Shown here in pieces: positions 17,192-26,463 of a DNA stretch of 64,000 nucleotides. A program made the position numbers and the translations under genes. The notes beneath the pieces are model-generated. The model did no database searches, had not been told where the DNA came from, and saw nothing but the letters and a program-made list of their open reading frames with translations. Source of the stretch: Acidimicrobiaceae bacterium (lineage in GTDB: Bacteria > Actinomycetota > Acidimicrobiia > Acidimicrobiales > RAAP-2); assembly GCA_003162475.1 (NCBI GenBank), contig PMOI01000016.1, positions 205,629 through 269,628 on the forward strand, in the 5' to 3' direction. Numbering within the stretch: the first letter of the stretch is position 1; each line of letters opens with the position of its first letter.

Positions 17192-17889
17192 TAGATGGTG
17201 ACTCCCTCGTCGATGCCGTACACGCCGCGAACTTGGTCACGAATCATCTCACCGCGGTCGAGTTCCACAACGCGCCGGCGCATCCGGTCGACGAGGGCCT
17301 TGTCGTGCGTGGCCATGACGACGGTGGTGCCGGTGCGATTGATCCGTTCAAGTAACGCCATGATGGACTCTGAGTTCGAGGGGTCGAGATTACCAGTGGG
17401 CTCGTCGGCCAAGAGGATCAGGGGGCGATTGACGAAAGCCCTCGCCACGGCCACGCGCTGCTGCTCACCACCGGAGAGCTCGTGCGGGAGGTTCTTGGAC
17501 TTGTCGGTGAGGCCAACCAGTTCCAATATCTGGGGGACTTGAGACTCGACGGTGGAACGAGGTCGTCCGATCACCTCGAGGGCGAAGGCGACGTTCTCGA
17601 AGACACTCTTGTTCGGCAGTAGTCGGAAATCCTGAAAGACGCAGCCGATATTGCGTCGAAGATACGGCACCCGCCATTTGGGAAGATCGCCAATGTCGCG
17701 GCCCGCTTCGAGGATTCGACCCTTGTCCGGATGCTCCTCACGAAGGAGTAGGCGCAAGAACGTGGTCTTACCCGATCCCGACGCACCCACCAAGAAGACG
17801 AATTCGCCCTTTTCGATGTCGAGCGAGATGTCCTTAAGCGCCGGCGTACCGTTCTTATAGGTCTTGGAGACATTCTCGAATCGAATCAC
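17191..17889 (-). CDS. ftsE: Cell-division ATP-binding protein FtsE
   Basis: This 232-residue ABC ATPase has Walker [10 protein letters not shown], signature [14 protein letters not shown] and Walker [14 protein letters not shown], and starts with FENVSKTY typical of FtsE. It powers FtsX-dependent control of cell-wall hydrolases. The GTG start has GAGGGGG as ribosome site about 7 bases upstream. The 125 bases between it and prfB may hold a promoter, but none is obvious. Confidence 0.93.
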   Translation of the reverse strand: MIRFENVSKTYKNGTPALKDISLDIEKGEFVFLVGASGSGKTTFLRLLLREEHPDKGRILEAGRDIGDLPKWRVPYLRRNIGCVFQDFRLLPNKSVFENVAFALEVIGRPRSTVESQVPQILELVGLTDKSKNLPHELSGGEQQRVAVARAFVNRPLILLADEPTGNLDPSNSESIMALLERINRTGTTVVMATHDKALVDRMRRRVVELDRGEMIRDQVRGVYGIDEGVTI

Positions 17890-18014
17890 GGCAACACCCC
17901 CTCGGGATTACTGGAAATTGTGCGACACACGGGCGCAGTGCCGAGACCATTCTAGTTTGACCGTCACGTGCCTTCGGCCCACGAAAGCCAAACATTTGTG
18001 GCATAACAGGATTT

Positions 18015-19160
18015 TTATGAAGCGGAACGTTGGCGACGCAGCTCGGCTTCCATGAAGCCGTCGAGGTCACCGTCCAAGACCGCTTCGACGTTGCCCGTCT
18101 CGAAGTCCGTGCGGTGATCTTTCACGAGTTGATAGGGCGCTTGCACGTAACTTCGAATCTGCGAGCCCCACGCGTTGTCCCCCCGGTCACCACTGAGCGC
18201 GTCCATCTCGGCCTGTCGTTGTTTGCGCGCTAGTTCGGCCAACTTCGCTTCGAGGATCTGCATCGCGCGCGCACGGTTCTGGTGCTGCGAGCGTTCGTTC
18301 TGACAGCTCACGACCACGCCGGTGGGTAAGTGCGTCAGGCGGATCGCCGAGTCCGTCTTGTTGACGTGCTGTCCCCCGGCGCCCGACGAACGATAGGTGT
18401 CGACGCGTAGGTCCTTCTCGTCGATCTCGACTTCGGCCGCGTTGTCCTCGAGCAGTGGCGTCACGTCCAAGCTCGCGAAACTTGTCTGACGACGAGCCTG
18501 CGAATCGAAGGGGCTGATGCGCACGAGTCGGTGCACGCCGCGTTCCACCGATAACCACCCGTACGCGAAACGACCCTTCACGATGAACGTCGCCGACAAC
18601 AGACCGGCCTCTTGACCCTCGGTTGCTTCGTCGATCTCCACACCGAACCCTCGACGTTCTGCCCAGCGTGAGTACATGCGCAACAACATCTCGGTCCAGT
18701 CCTGCGCGTCGGTGCCACCGGCGCCGGCGTGGAGTTCGACGATCGCGTCGTTCTCGTCGTAGGGACCGCTGAAGAGGCTCTGCGTCTCCAGTGCGCCGAT
18801 ATCGCGACCGAGCGCGTCCACGCTGGAGGCGAGTTCGTCGAAGAGCGACCAGTCGGCCTCGCCGGCACTCAAGGACTCGCGAGCGAACTCGGCGAGCACC
18901 GTGGCGTCGTCGAGCGAGCTGCGAAGCGTGTCGAAGGACTCGAGATCGTTGGTCAAGCGACCCAATTCGGTCGTCACTTCGCGAGCGTTCTCCTGGTCGT
19001 CCCAGAGATTGGGGTCAGCGGCGAGATCGCTCAACACGCCATGACGGGCACGACGATCGTCGATCTTTAGGTAGTCACGCGCCGCGTCCCACCTGGTCTC
19101 GAGCTCTTCGATCGTGGCCAGGGCGTGACGGAGGGCGTTCTCCGCCTTAGGGTCGGCCAT
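18015..19160 (-). CDS. prfB: Peptide chain release factor 2
   Basis: RF2 ends translation at UGA and UAA. The 381-residue protein contains the RF2 recognition tripeptide SPF (in RISPFDSQ) and the universal GGQ loop (GAGGQHVNKTDSAIR). The reading frame is continuous from the start, so the programmed frameshift found near codon 25 in many bacteria is absent. Its ATG lies inside the last codons of secA (14-base overlap), so it is translated from the secA message. Confidence 0.95.
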   Translation of the reverse strand: MADPKAENALRHALATIEELETRWDAARDYLKIDDRRARHGVLSDLAADPNLWDDQENAREVTTELGRLTNDLESFDTLRSSLDDATVLAEFARESLSAGEADWSLFDELASSVDALGRDIGALETQSLFSGPYDENDAIVELHAGAGGTDAQDWTEMLLRMYSRWAERRGFGVEIDEATEGQEAGLLSATFIVKGRFAYGWLSVERGVHRLVRISPFDSQARRQTSFASLDVTPLLEDNAAEVEIDEKDLRVDTYRSSGAGGQHVNKTDSAIRLTHLPTGVVVSCQNERSQHQNRARAMQILEAKLAELARKQRQAEMDALSGDRGDNAWGSQIRSYVQAPYQLVKDHRTDFETGNVEAVLDGDLDGFMEAELRRQRSAS

Positions 19161-21819
19161 GGCACTGCTTGAATTTGCGTTTCGAGCCGCACCAGCAGGG
19201 ATCGTTTCGACCGATCTTCTCTGTGTGCTTGGTCGCGGCTTTCGGTGCGGTCACGTGGGCGGGTAGTTCAGTCGCCCCGGGCGCCACCGCCACGGCGTTC
19301 GTCTGAGCGCCTTCGAGTCCTTCGTCCTCGTCGCCCGCCTCGATTGGTTCGGTCGCTTCGACGTGGGTGATGTAGCGAACGTAGTCAATGTCCACCGCGT
19401 CGAGAAGGTGTTCGAACATCAAGAAACCTTCCTTCTGCCACGCGGTGAGGGGGTCTTGTTGGGCGACTTGGCGAAGGTGGATACCGTCGCGCAGATAGTC
19501 CATGTCCGAGAGGTGGTCACGCCAACGCTGGTCGAGGATCTGGAGCATGACGTCGCGCTCGATCTCCTTGGCGGTGTCGAGACCACCGGGGAAGTTCTCC
19601 GACTTCTTCTCGTACTGACCAACGGCCTCGTCGACGACGAGCGCCACGACGTCGTCGGCGTCGTCGTAGGAGCTGAGGGACTCCACGTTGAGCTCCGCCG
19701 GGTAGAACGATTGGAGTTCGAGGACTAGGGCGTTCAGATCCCACTCTTCGACGAAGCCGGTACCGAGTTGGGCGTCGACGGCTTGGGTCAGCCGCTCTTC
19801 GATCATCTCAATGGTCGCGTCGTGAATATCCTCACCGTCGATGACCTGCTGACGACGGCCGTAGATGACCTTGCGCTGCTCGTTCATCACTTCGTCGTAC
19901 TTGAGGACGTCCTTGCGGATCTCGGCGTTGCGAGCTTCGACGGTGTTCTGCGCGCGCTCGATCGCTTTGGAGACCATCTTCGCCTCGATCGCCTCGTCCT
20001 CGGGCATCGTGCGGTCCATGACCCACGACACGGCACCGGTCGCGAATACTCGAAGAAGTTCGTCTTCGAGCGAGAGGTAGAAACGACTCTCACCGGGGTC
20101 GCCCTGACGTCCCGAGCGTCCGCGTAGCTGATTGTCAATGCGACGAGAATCGTGTCGCTCCGTGCCCAGTACGTACAGTCCCCCGAGGGCTCGCACCTGA
20201 TCGCCGTCGCTCTGCGTGAGGGGCTTCCACTTGGCACTCGATGCTTTGTAGGCCGCGTCGTACTCTTCCGTGCCGGGCGCGAAGCCTTGACCAGCGGCGT
20301 CACGCGCCGCGAGCCCTTCGTAGTTGCCGCCGAGAATAACGTCAACGCCTCGACCGGCCATGTTCGTGGCTACCGTGACGGCGCCCTTTCGACCGGCCTG
20401 GGCGACGATCTCCGCTTCACGGAAGTGTTGCTTCGCGTTCAAGACCTCGTGCGTAATGCCGGCCTTCGAGAGTTCGCGACTGAGTAACTCCGACTTCTCG
20501 ACCGACGCGGTGCCGAGCAGAATCGGTTGTCCGAGGTCAACGCGTTCTTGAACGTCGTCGACGATGGCGGAGAACTTCGCGGCCTCGGTCTTGTAGATGA
20601 GGTCGGGCTTGTCGGTGCGCATCGCCGGTTGATTCGTTGGAATCGGCACGACCGAGAGTTTGTAGGTGTTGCCAAATTCGGCGGCTTCGGTTTCGGCGGT
20701 ACCGGTCATGCCCGCGAGCTTCTCGTAGAGGCGGAAGTAGTTTTGTAGGGTGACCGTCGCCCAAGTGTGATTCTCTTCTTGGATTCGAACGCGCTCTTTG
20801 GCTTCGACGGCCTGGTGTAGTCCGTCGCTCCAGCGCCGACCGTCGAGGGTGCGACCGGTGAACTCGTCGACGATCTTCACCTCACCAGCGTCGACCAGGT
20901 AGTCCTTGTCGCGATGGAAGAGTTCCTTCGCTCTCAGCGCCTGGCCGAGTTGGTGTACGTAGTTCGTCGCGACGGCGTCGTAGAGATTAGTCACGCCGAG
21001 TTGACGTTCCACCTTCTCGATACCCGCTTCAGTGGGTACGACCGTCTTCTTCTCTTCGTCCACTTCGTAGTCGGTGTTGCGAGTGAGCGAGCGAGCGATG
21101 GACGCGAACTGGTAGTAGAGCTTGGTGACGTCTGAGGCCGGACCCGAGATGATCAGTGGCGTACGCGCCTCATCGATCAGGATCGAGTCGACCTCGTCGA
21201 TGATGGCGTAGTGGTGACCGCGCTGGACCATGTGCTCGGCTCGGCGCGCCATGTTGTCGCGCAGGTAGTCAAAGCCAAACTCGGTGTTGGTGCCGTAGGT
21301 GACGTCCGCGGCGTAGGCCGCACGCTTCTCGTCGAAGTCTTGGAGGTCGGGCCCGACCCGACCCACGCTGAGGCCCAAGAACCGGTGCAGCTCGCCCATC
21401 CAGTTCGCGTCGCGCGTGGCGAGGTAGTCATTCACCGTCACGACGTGCACGCCGTTGCCGGCCAAGGCGTTCAAGTAGACCGGCAGAGTCGAGACCAGGG
21501 TCTTACCCTCACCGGTCTTCATTTCGGCGATCCAGCCGAAGTGCAACGCCATGCCGCCCATGAGCTGCACGTCGTAGTGGCGCTGGCCGAGCACGCGCGT
21601 GGCGGCCTCTCTCACGACGGCGAAGGCCTCAATCAACAGGTCGTCGAGGGTTTCTCCCTCGGCGAGGCGCTCGCGAAACACGTCGGTCTTCGCGCGTAGT
21701 TCGGCGTCGGTCAGGGCCGCCATCTCGCCCGAGAGCTCGTTGATGAGTGGGACGAGCTCGCCGAGCTGGCGAACCCGCTTACCCTCACCGGCCTTTAAAA
21801 TCTTCTGAAATACGCTCAT
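19147..21819 (-). CDS. secA: Preprotein translocase ATPase SecA
   Basis: SecA drives preproteins through SecYEG. The 890-residue chain has Walker A GEGKT in EMKTGEGKTLV, the DEVDSILIDEARTPLI helicase motif, and the C-terminal SEC-C zinc motif CWCGSKRKFKQCH. The family member with the zinc tail and full length is SecA1-like. The ATG is preceded by a TAGGGT box 10 bases upstream and no clear ribosome site. Downstream prfB overlaps it. Confidence 0.96.
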   Translation of the reverse strand: MSVFQKILKAGEGKRVRQLGELVPLINELSGEMAALTDAELRAKTDVFRERLAEGETLDDLLIEAFAVVREAATRVLGQRHYDVQLMGGMALHFGWIAEMKTGEGKTLVSTLPVYLNALAGNGVHVVTVNDYLATRDANWMGELHRFLGLSVGRVGPDLQDFDEKRAAYAADVTYGTNTEFGFDYLRDNMARRAEHMVQRGHHYAIIDEVDSILIDEARTPLIISGPASDVTKLYYQFASIARSLTRNTDYEVDEEKKTVVPTEAGIEKVERQLGVTNLYDAVATNYVHQLGQALRAKELFHRDKDYLVDAGEVKIVDEFTGRTLDGRRWSDGLHQAVEAKERVRIQEENHTWATVTLQNYFRLYEKLAGMTGTAETEAAEFGNTYKLSVVPIPTNQPAMRTDKPDLIYKTEAAKFSAIVDDVQERVDLGQPILLGTASVEKSELLSRELSKAGITHEVLNAKQHFREAEIVAQAGRKGAVTVATNMAGRGVDVILGGNYEGLAARDAAGQGFAPGTEEYDAAYKASSAKWKPLTQSDGDQVRALGGLYVLGTERHDSRRIDNQLRGRSGRQGDPGESRFYLSLEDELLRVFATGAVSWVMDRTMPEDEAIEAKMVSKAIERAQNTVEARNAEIRKDVLKYDEVMNEQRKVIYGRRQQVIDGEDIHDATIEMIEERLTQAVDAQLGTGFVEEWDLNALVLELQSFYPAELNVESLSSYDDADDVVALVVDEAVGQYEKKSENFPGGLDTAKEIERDVMLQILDQRWRDHLSDMDYLRDGIHLRQVAQQDPLTAWQKEGFLMFEHLLDAVDIDYVRYITHVEATEPIEAGDEDEGLEGAQTNAVAVAPGATELPAHVTAPKAATKHTEKIGRNDPCWCGSKRKFKQCHGRP

Positions 21820-21827
21820 ATCGTGTT

Positions 21828-22025
21828 TTACCCTACCGGTCGAACGGGGACTTGAAGAGGGCTACGAGTGCTGACCTGGTCTTTGACCCCACACCTGCCT
21901 GCGGCGGTGTCCGTGCGCACCTTGGGCAGCTCGCGCTCTCCCGCGGTGATATCGCACACTTCACCGGCTCCCTTGACGACCACGATGATCGCCCCGGGGC
22001 AGGACTTACTTCTAAACCGCGCCAT
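21828..22025 (-). CDS. Possible small protein of unknown function upstream of secA
   Basis: A 65-codon frame starting at ATG 22025 reads MARFRSKSCPGAIIVVVKG and contains three Cys (SCPG, EVCD, RCG). Its composition is less Arg/Ala-rich than typical non-coding frames in this genome, and it has no competing gene on either strand. Against it: no ribosome site, no clear -10 box, and its end overlaps the secA -10 box. I do not recognise the family. The rest of the roughly 300-base gap between secA and the glycosyltransferase shows nothing else. Confidence 0.3.
   Translation of the reverse strand: MARFRSKSCPGAIIVVVKGAGEVCDITAGERELPKVRTDTAAGRCGVKDQVSTRSPLQVPVRPVG
21830..21835 (-). promoter_or_regulatory. 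-10 box (TAGGGT) for secA
   Basis: On the minus strand TAGGGT lies 10 bases before the secA ATG, predicting a leader of about three bases. Confidence 0.4.
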
Positions 22026-22133
22026 GCTCAGCGTCAATAAGACGCCTTACGTGGGTCGTTTCGCCCGCGACTGGCATCGACTTTCAACCACAGACCACCC
22101 GCAGCCCCGCCTCCAATCTACGCGATGACACCC

Positions 22134-22973
22134 TTAGTCTTTTGGGCGCGACGCCAGCACGAGCACGAGGCGCAAACTGAGGACCAGACTCGCCAGCGGC
22201 ACCAGCGCGCGGCGCCACCCCCGAGCGGTCTGGACCTCGAAGCGCAGGGCGCTTCGATGGTGCGCGATCACCATCTCGCGCGACACCCTCGAGCGCGACA
22301 CGCCCTCGATGTGCGTCACGACCGCGTCGGCCGTCGAAGCGACCTGGTAACCGTGCTCGCGCAACTGCCAACACAGTGCCATGTCCTCAGCGAACATGAA
22401 GTAGCGCTCATCGAAGCCGCCCACTTTCTCGAAGGCCGCTCGACGGACGAGGAAACACGCCCCCGACACCCAGTCGATGGTGCCGTCACTTCTCGTGGAG
22501 CGGTAGCGCTTGGTCGCGGGATTCGTCGGCCACAGAGGGGCCAAGACCGCGTGCAGACCCGCGAGCCAGACGTTCGGAAAGACCCGCTTCGAGGGATAGA
22601 TCGTGCCGTCGGGGCGAAGGATCAGTGGACCCACGAGTGCCACCTCGCGGTGAGATTCGAGGTACGACGCGAGGGCCGCCACGGCCCCCTCGTGTACGAC
22701 GACGTCGGGGTTCGAGACGAGCACGTACTTGGATCGTCGTGCGGCGGCGACGCCTCGATTGACACCGCGTCCGTATCCGAGATTCACGCCCGGCGACACG
22801 AGGACGATCCCGGGCTCTAGAAGCGACGACGGAACCGAACCCACTTCACCGTTCTCCACGACGACGATCGATTGGACGTCGTTGTCCAAGAGCGAGTCCA
22901 CGCACTCGACCAACACCTGGTCGGCGTGGTAGTCCACGATGACCGCTACCACGTCGTTTGCCACGTCCATCAC
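22134..22973 (-). CDS. Family 2 glycosyltransferase, rhamnosyltransferase (WbbL)-like
   Basis: A 279-residue GT-A glycosyltransferase. It has the N-terminal VIVDYHADQVLVECVDSLL fold, NLGYGRGVNRG, a metal-binding SNPD, and the acceptor-side GGFDERYFMFAEDMALCWQL. This pattern is typical of WbbL-like dTDP-rhamnosyl transferases that build the linker or surface glycans. The GTG start overlaps the rmlD stop by 4 bases (GTGA), and rmlD makes the likely donor dTDP-L-rhamnose. A C-terminal hydrophobic segment suggests membrane association. Exact acceptor is not determinable. Confidence 0.8.
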   Translation of the reverse strand: MMDVANDVVAVIVDYHADQVLVECVDSLLDNDVQSIVVVENGEVGSVPSSLLEPGIVLVSPGVNLGYGRGVNRGVAAARRSKYVLVSNPDVVVHEGAVAALASYLESHREVALVGPLILRPDGTIYPSKRVFPNVWLAGLHAVLAPLWPTNPATKRYRSTRSDGTIDWVSGACFLVRRAAFEKVGGFDERYFMFAEDMALCWQLREHGYQVASTADAVVTHIEGVSRSRVSREMVIAHHRSALRFEVQTARGWRRALVPLASLVLSLRLVLVLASRPKD

Positions 22974-23896
22974 GGCGTCACCGTATCGCGTCGAAGGTCG
23001 AAGACCAGTCTCGCGACAGCGTCACGCCACGCGGGCAGTTGGGCGAAACTCGACGTGAACTTGCTCGTGTCGAGATCGCTCCTCTCGGGCCGCGTCGCTA
23101 GGGGCGGGGGCGAAAGCTCACCGGTCTTGATGGGCGTAGCGAACTCGTCGCCTCGATTGAGCAGCGTGCCCACGTGCGCCGCGACGTCATACCAAGTCGT
23201 CGCACCGCTGTTCGCCACGTGCCAGAGTCCACCGGGCCGCTCACGCACCAACGTCACCAGGGAACGCGCGAGATCGCTCGCGGCCGTGACGGTACCCATT
23301 TGATCGTCCACGAAGCGCACCGTCGCGCCCGACGCGGCGCGCTCGGCGATCACGTGCACGACGTTCTTTCCGCGCACGCCCATTACCCACGACGTGCGCA
23401 CGATGGTGTCACCGGGTACGCAGTGACGTTCTCCGTCGCGTTTCGACGCGCCGTAGACGCTCAGGGGCTTCGTTTCGTCGTCCTCGAGGTAGGCGGCGCC
23501 TTTGCTACCGTCGAACACGTAGTCCGTAGAAATGGTGATGAGGTGCGCCTGTACGTCACGCGCGCCCAACGACATGTTCTGCGTGCCGAGCTCGTTCACG
23601 TCGAAGCACGTCTCAGCGTCTTCTTCAGCCCGGTCGACTGCCGTGTAGGCCGCCAGGTGAACGATCACGTCGGGACGCGAGGCCCGAAGTGAACGCAGGA
23701 CCGCGTCACGATCCGTGACGTCGAGATCGTGCCGGTCGAGACCGAGCACCTCAAACTCGTCCTCGCCCACGGGCTTCGCGTCGGGTTGAAACGACACGTC
23801 ACCGCCGAGCGGCGTCACGCCGCGAAGCGTGTCGAGGAGGTCGACGCCCACTTGACCGCCCGCGCCAGTGACGAGGACGCGGACCGCGCGACTCAC
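22970..23896 (-). CDS. rmlD: dTDP-4-dehydrorhamnose reductase
   Basis: RmlD performs the last reduction to dTDP-L-rhamnose. The 308-residue short-chain reductase has the Rossmann motif VTGAGGQVG near the N-terminus, ISTDYVFDGSKG, and the catalytic YGASK (YxxxK). It overlaps both neighbours by 4 bases, giving a coupled birA-rmlD-glycosyltransferase operon. It is slightly longer than usual, with extra residues between the first strands (about 28-52). Confidence 0.9.
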   Translation of the reverse strand: MSRAVRVLVTGAGGQVGVDLLDTLRGVTPLGGDVSFQPDAKPVGEDEFEVLGLDRHDLDVTDRDAVLRSLRASRPDVIVHLAAYTAVDRAEEDAETCFDVNELGTQNMSLGARDVQAHLITISTDYVFDGSKGAAYLEDDETKPLSVYGASKRDGERHCVPGDTIVRTSWVMGVRGKNVVHVIAERAASGATVRFVDDQMGTVTAASDLARSLVTLVRERPGGLWHVANSGATTWYDVAAHVGTLLNRGDEFATPIKTGELSPPPLATRPERSDLDTSKFTSSFAQLPAWRDAVARLVFDLRRDTVTP

Positions 23897-24645
23897 CGCT
23901 GACCCACGTCGCTCGGGCGAACGTGCACCACGTCGCCGACGCCAAAGGTTCGAAGGACGCCGTCGATCTCGACCAGGAGCTGGCCCGCGTCGTCGACGCC
24001 GCGCGCGACGCCACTGAGCGAACCACTGAGCTGATCGACGCGCACGAACTGACCGATCGTGGCGAGGGATCGGATGTACTCATCTCTCAGTGCCACACGA
24101 CCTTCTTTCGAGTCCAGTTGAGAACGACGCGCTTCGATCTCCTCGAGCACGATATCGAGCAGCGCCCGGGGAACGATGGTAACGCCCGTCTCGCCACGAA
24201 CCGATGTCGCTCGTACGCCCTCGGGCCCCTCGTAGGTGAGATTGACCCCGAGGCCCACGACGACGGCGATGCCGCTGGTGGTCTCAACGACTTCCGCGAG
24301 GAGACCAGCGAGCTTGTTCTCGCCGACGACCAGGTCGTTGGGCCATTTCAACTGCGGGCGAAGACCACAGAGTCGCTCGAGCGCCGTTCGCGTCGCGAGC
24401 GCCACGGCGGCCACGACCAGTTGCAGTTGCGTGGCGTCAAGGTCGGGGCGCAGCAACATCGAGCAGAGCAGCGAGGCGCGCGGCGGGGACACCCACGCAC
24501 GATCGAGTCGTCCGCGCCCCGAACTTTGAAAGTCGGCCAGGGCGACCAGGCCCTCGGCGACGTCGTCGCGCACCCGTTTGACAACGTACGTATTGGTCGA
24601 GTCGATCTCGTCAAAGTGCTCAACACGCCAAACAATGGAACTCAC
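23893..24645 (-). CDS. birA: Biotin-[acetyl-CoA-carboxylase] ligase
   Basis: BirA attaches biotin to the Lys of BCCP domains. This 250-residue form begins directly with the catalytic domain and lacks the DNA-binding N-terminus of bifunctional BirA. It shows SSGRGRLDRAW (biotinyl-AMP loop) and KWPNDLVV. The GTG at 24645 is chosen because a TAATGT box ends 6 bases upstream; the frame also has a TTG two codons earlier. It is divergent from the biotin carboxylase/BCCP gene, its probable substrate. Confidence 0.9.
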   Translation of the reverse strand: MSSIVWRVEHFDEIDSTNTYVVKRVRDDVAEGLVALADFQSSGRGRLDRAWVSPPRASLLCSMLLRPDLDATQLQLVVAAVALATRTALERLCGLRPQLKWPNDLVVGENKLAGLLAEVVETTSGIAVVVGLGVNLTYEGPEGVRATSVRGETGVTIVPRALLDIVLEEIEARRSQLDSKEGRVALRDEYIRSLATIGQFVRVDQLSGSLSGVARGVDDAGQLLVEIDGVLRTFGVGDVVHVRPSDVGQR

Positions 24646-24651
24646 ATCCAA

Positions 24652-24657
24652 ACATTA
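24652..24657 (-). promoter_or_regulatory. Leaderless -10 box (TAATGT) for birA
   Basis: On the minus strand TAATGT ends 6 bases before the GTG at 24645. The box lies inside a short palindrome CAAAC-N6-GTTTG (24649-24664) that could be an operator shared with the carboxylase gene. Confidence 0.45.
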
Positions 24658-24708
24658 GAGTTTGAGGGACAAGTGCTAGAAAATAACAGGCTCGGTACGG
24701 AGGTTTAC

Positions 24709-26463
24709 GTGTTAAAGAAAGTCCTCATCGCCAATCGCGGTGAGATCGCGGTGCGCGTGATCAGGACCTGTCGCGAAATGGGTATCACCACCGTCGCCGT
24801 CTACTCCGAACTCGACCGCAACGCGCTACACGTACGACTGGCCGATGAGGCCTACGCCCTCGGTGGTCAAACGGCCGCCGAGAGTTACCTCAACACCGAG
24901 GCGATTTTGGACGTGATCAAGCGATCGGGCGCCGACGCTGTGCACCCGGGTTACGGATTCTTCTCCGAAAATACCGACTTCGCTCGAGCGATCACCTCGC
25001 GCGGCGTGACCTTCATCGGACCTCCCCCCGAAGCCATCGAGGTCATGGGTGACAAGATCTCGTCGCGTCTCGCCGCTGAAGCCGCTGGCGTCGCGGGAGT
25101 GCCCGGTCGTAGCGAGGTCCTTACGAGTGCCCAAGAAGTCGTCGCCTTCGGTGACGAGTTCGGGTGGCCCGTCGCTATCAAGGCCGCCTACGGCGGGGGT
25201 GGCCGCGGGATGAAAGTCGTGAACGCCGCCGACGAAGCCGACGCCGCCTTCGAGAGCGCGCGGCGCGAAGCGCTCAGTTACTTCGGTCGCGACGAGTGTT
25301 ACGTCGAGCGTTACCTGACGTGGCCGCGTCACATTGAGATGCAGGTGCTCGCCGACGCGCACGGCACCACGCTCTGGCTCGGCGAGCGCGACTGCTCGGC
25401 GCAACGCCGCCACCAAAAGTTGGTCGAGGAGTCTCCAGCTGCGAACTTTCCCGACCACGTGCGCCTCGCTATGGGTGAAGCGGCCGTCAAGGTCTCCAAG
25501 GCCTGCGGGTACGTGAACGCGGGAACGGTCGAGTTTCTCTACCAAGACGGCGCGTTCTTCTTCTTGGAGATGAACACGCGCCTCCAGGTCGAGCATCCCG
25601 TCACCGAACTCGTCACGGGACTCGACCTCGTGGAGTGGCAGCTGCGAATCGCCGCCGGCGAACGACTGGACTTTTCTCAAGACGACGTGCGGCGAAACGG
25701 GCACGCCATTGAAGTGCGGATCAACGCCGAAGACCCCTCCGGTGGACGTTTCATCCCTTCGCCCGGCACCATCACTCGCTTCGACCAGCCCGCGGGCCCG
25801 GGCGTACGTCTCGACGCTGGCTACAGCGTCGGTGACACGATCTCGCAGTACTACGACAATCTCATCGGCAAACTCGTGGTGTGGGCGCCAGACCGCGAGA
25901 AGGCGCGTCGGAGGATGTTGCGCGCGATCGAAGAGACCACCATCGAAGGCGTCCCCACCACGCTGAGTGCCGACGTCGTGATCCTCTCGAGCGAAGATTT
26001 CGTGAACGGGACCCACTCCACGAAGTGGGTGGAGAACACACTCGACTTCTCCACCTTGCCCGCGCCCGCGACGACGGCGCTGTCGGTTGGCGAGGGCGGC
26101 GTGCGAAAAGACGTGACGGCTGAAGTCAACGGACGGCGCGTCACGGTGTCTCTCTGGATGCCCGAGTCCGACGACGACCTCCTGGCCCGTCCCCAGAGCA
26201 CCGCACTGAAGCCCCGGCGAGAGCACCACAGTGGCGTGCTCGGCAGCGGATCGGGCAAGGTGACGGTGCCGATGCAGGGCACCATCGTCAAGGTAAACGT
26301 CGTCGTCGGTCAAGAGGTCGAAGCCGGCGAAACGGTCGTTATCCTCGAAGCGATGAAGATGGAGAACACCGTCAACGCAGAGAAGTCCGGTGTCGTGAAA
26401 ACCATCAACGTCGCCACGGGCGACTCAGTGAGCGCTGGCGACGTCGTCGTGGAGATCGAATGA
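24709..26463 (+). CDS. Acyl-CoA carboxylase alpha chain (biotin carboxylase + BCCP)
   Basis: The 584-residue protein uses ATP and bicarbonate to carboxylate biotin and carries that biotin on its own tail, as in actinobacterial AccA-type chains. The biotin carboxylase region (1 to about 450) starts KKVLIANRGEIAVRVIRTCRE and has the ATP-grasp glycine loop KAAYGGGGRGMK. The BCCP domain at the C-terminus has EAMKMEN with the biotinylated Lys550. The GTG start is set by ACGGAGGT 4-5 bases upstream; the frame runs on upstream but that part is antisense to birA. No carboxyltransferase beta chain is in the window, so the acyl-CoA substrate is open. Confidence 0.93.
   Translation: MLKKVLIANRGEIAVRVIRTCREMGITTVAVYSELDRNALHVRLADEAYALGGQTAAESYLNTEAILDVIKRSGADAVHPGYGFFSENTDFARAITSRGVTFIGPPPEAIEVMGDKISSRLAAEAAGVAGVPGRSEVLTSAQEVVAFGDEFGWPVAIKAAYGGGGRGMKVVNAADEADAAFESARREALSYFGRDECYVERYLTWPRHIEMQVLADAHGTTLWLGERDCSAQRRHQKLVEESPAANFPDHVRLAMGEAAVKVSKACGYVNAGTVEFLYQDGAFFFLEMNTRLQVEHPVTELVTGLDLVEWQLRIAAGERLDFSQDDVRRNGHAIEVRINAEDPSGGRFIPSPGTITRFDQPAGPGVRLDAGYSVGDTISQYYDNLIGKLVVWAPDREKARRRMLRAIEETTIEGVPTTLSADVVILSSEDFVNGTHSTKWVENTLDFSTLPAPATTALSVGEGGVRKDVTAEVNGRRVTVSLWMPESDDDLLARPQSTALKPRREHHSGVLGSGSGKVTVPMQGTIVKVNVVVGQEVEAGETVVILEAMKMENTVNAEKSGVVKTINVATGDSVSAGDVVVEIE

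Noticed and set aside
18015..19160. Programmed frameshift in prfB
   Set aside because: The frame is continuous from the ATG through SPF and GGQ; no in-frame stop exists near codon 25.
24826..26313. Long open frame (495 codons) antisense to the biotin carboxylase gene
   Set aside because: It mirrors a strongly conserved gene; its Arg/His/Asp/Gly-rich composition is that of a shadow frame in GC-rich DNA.
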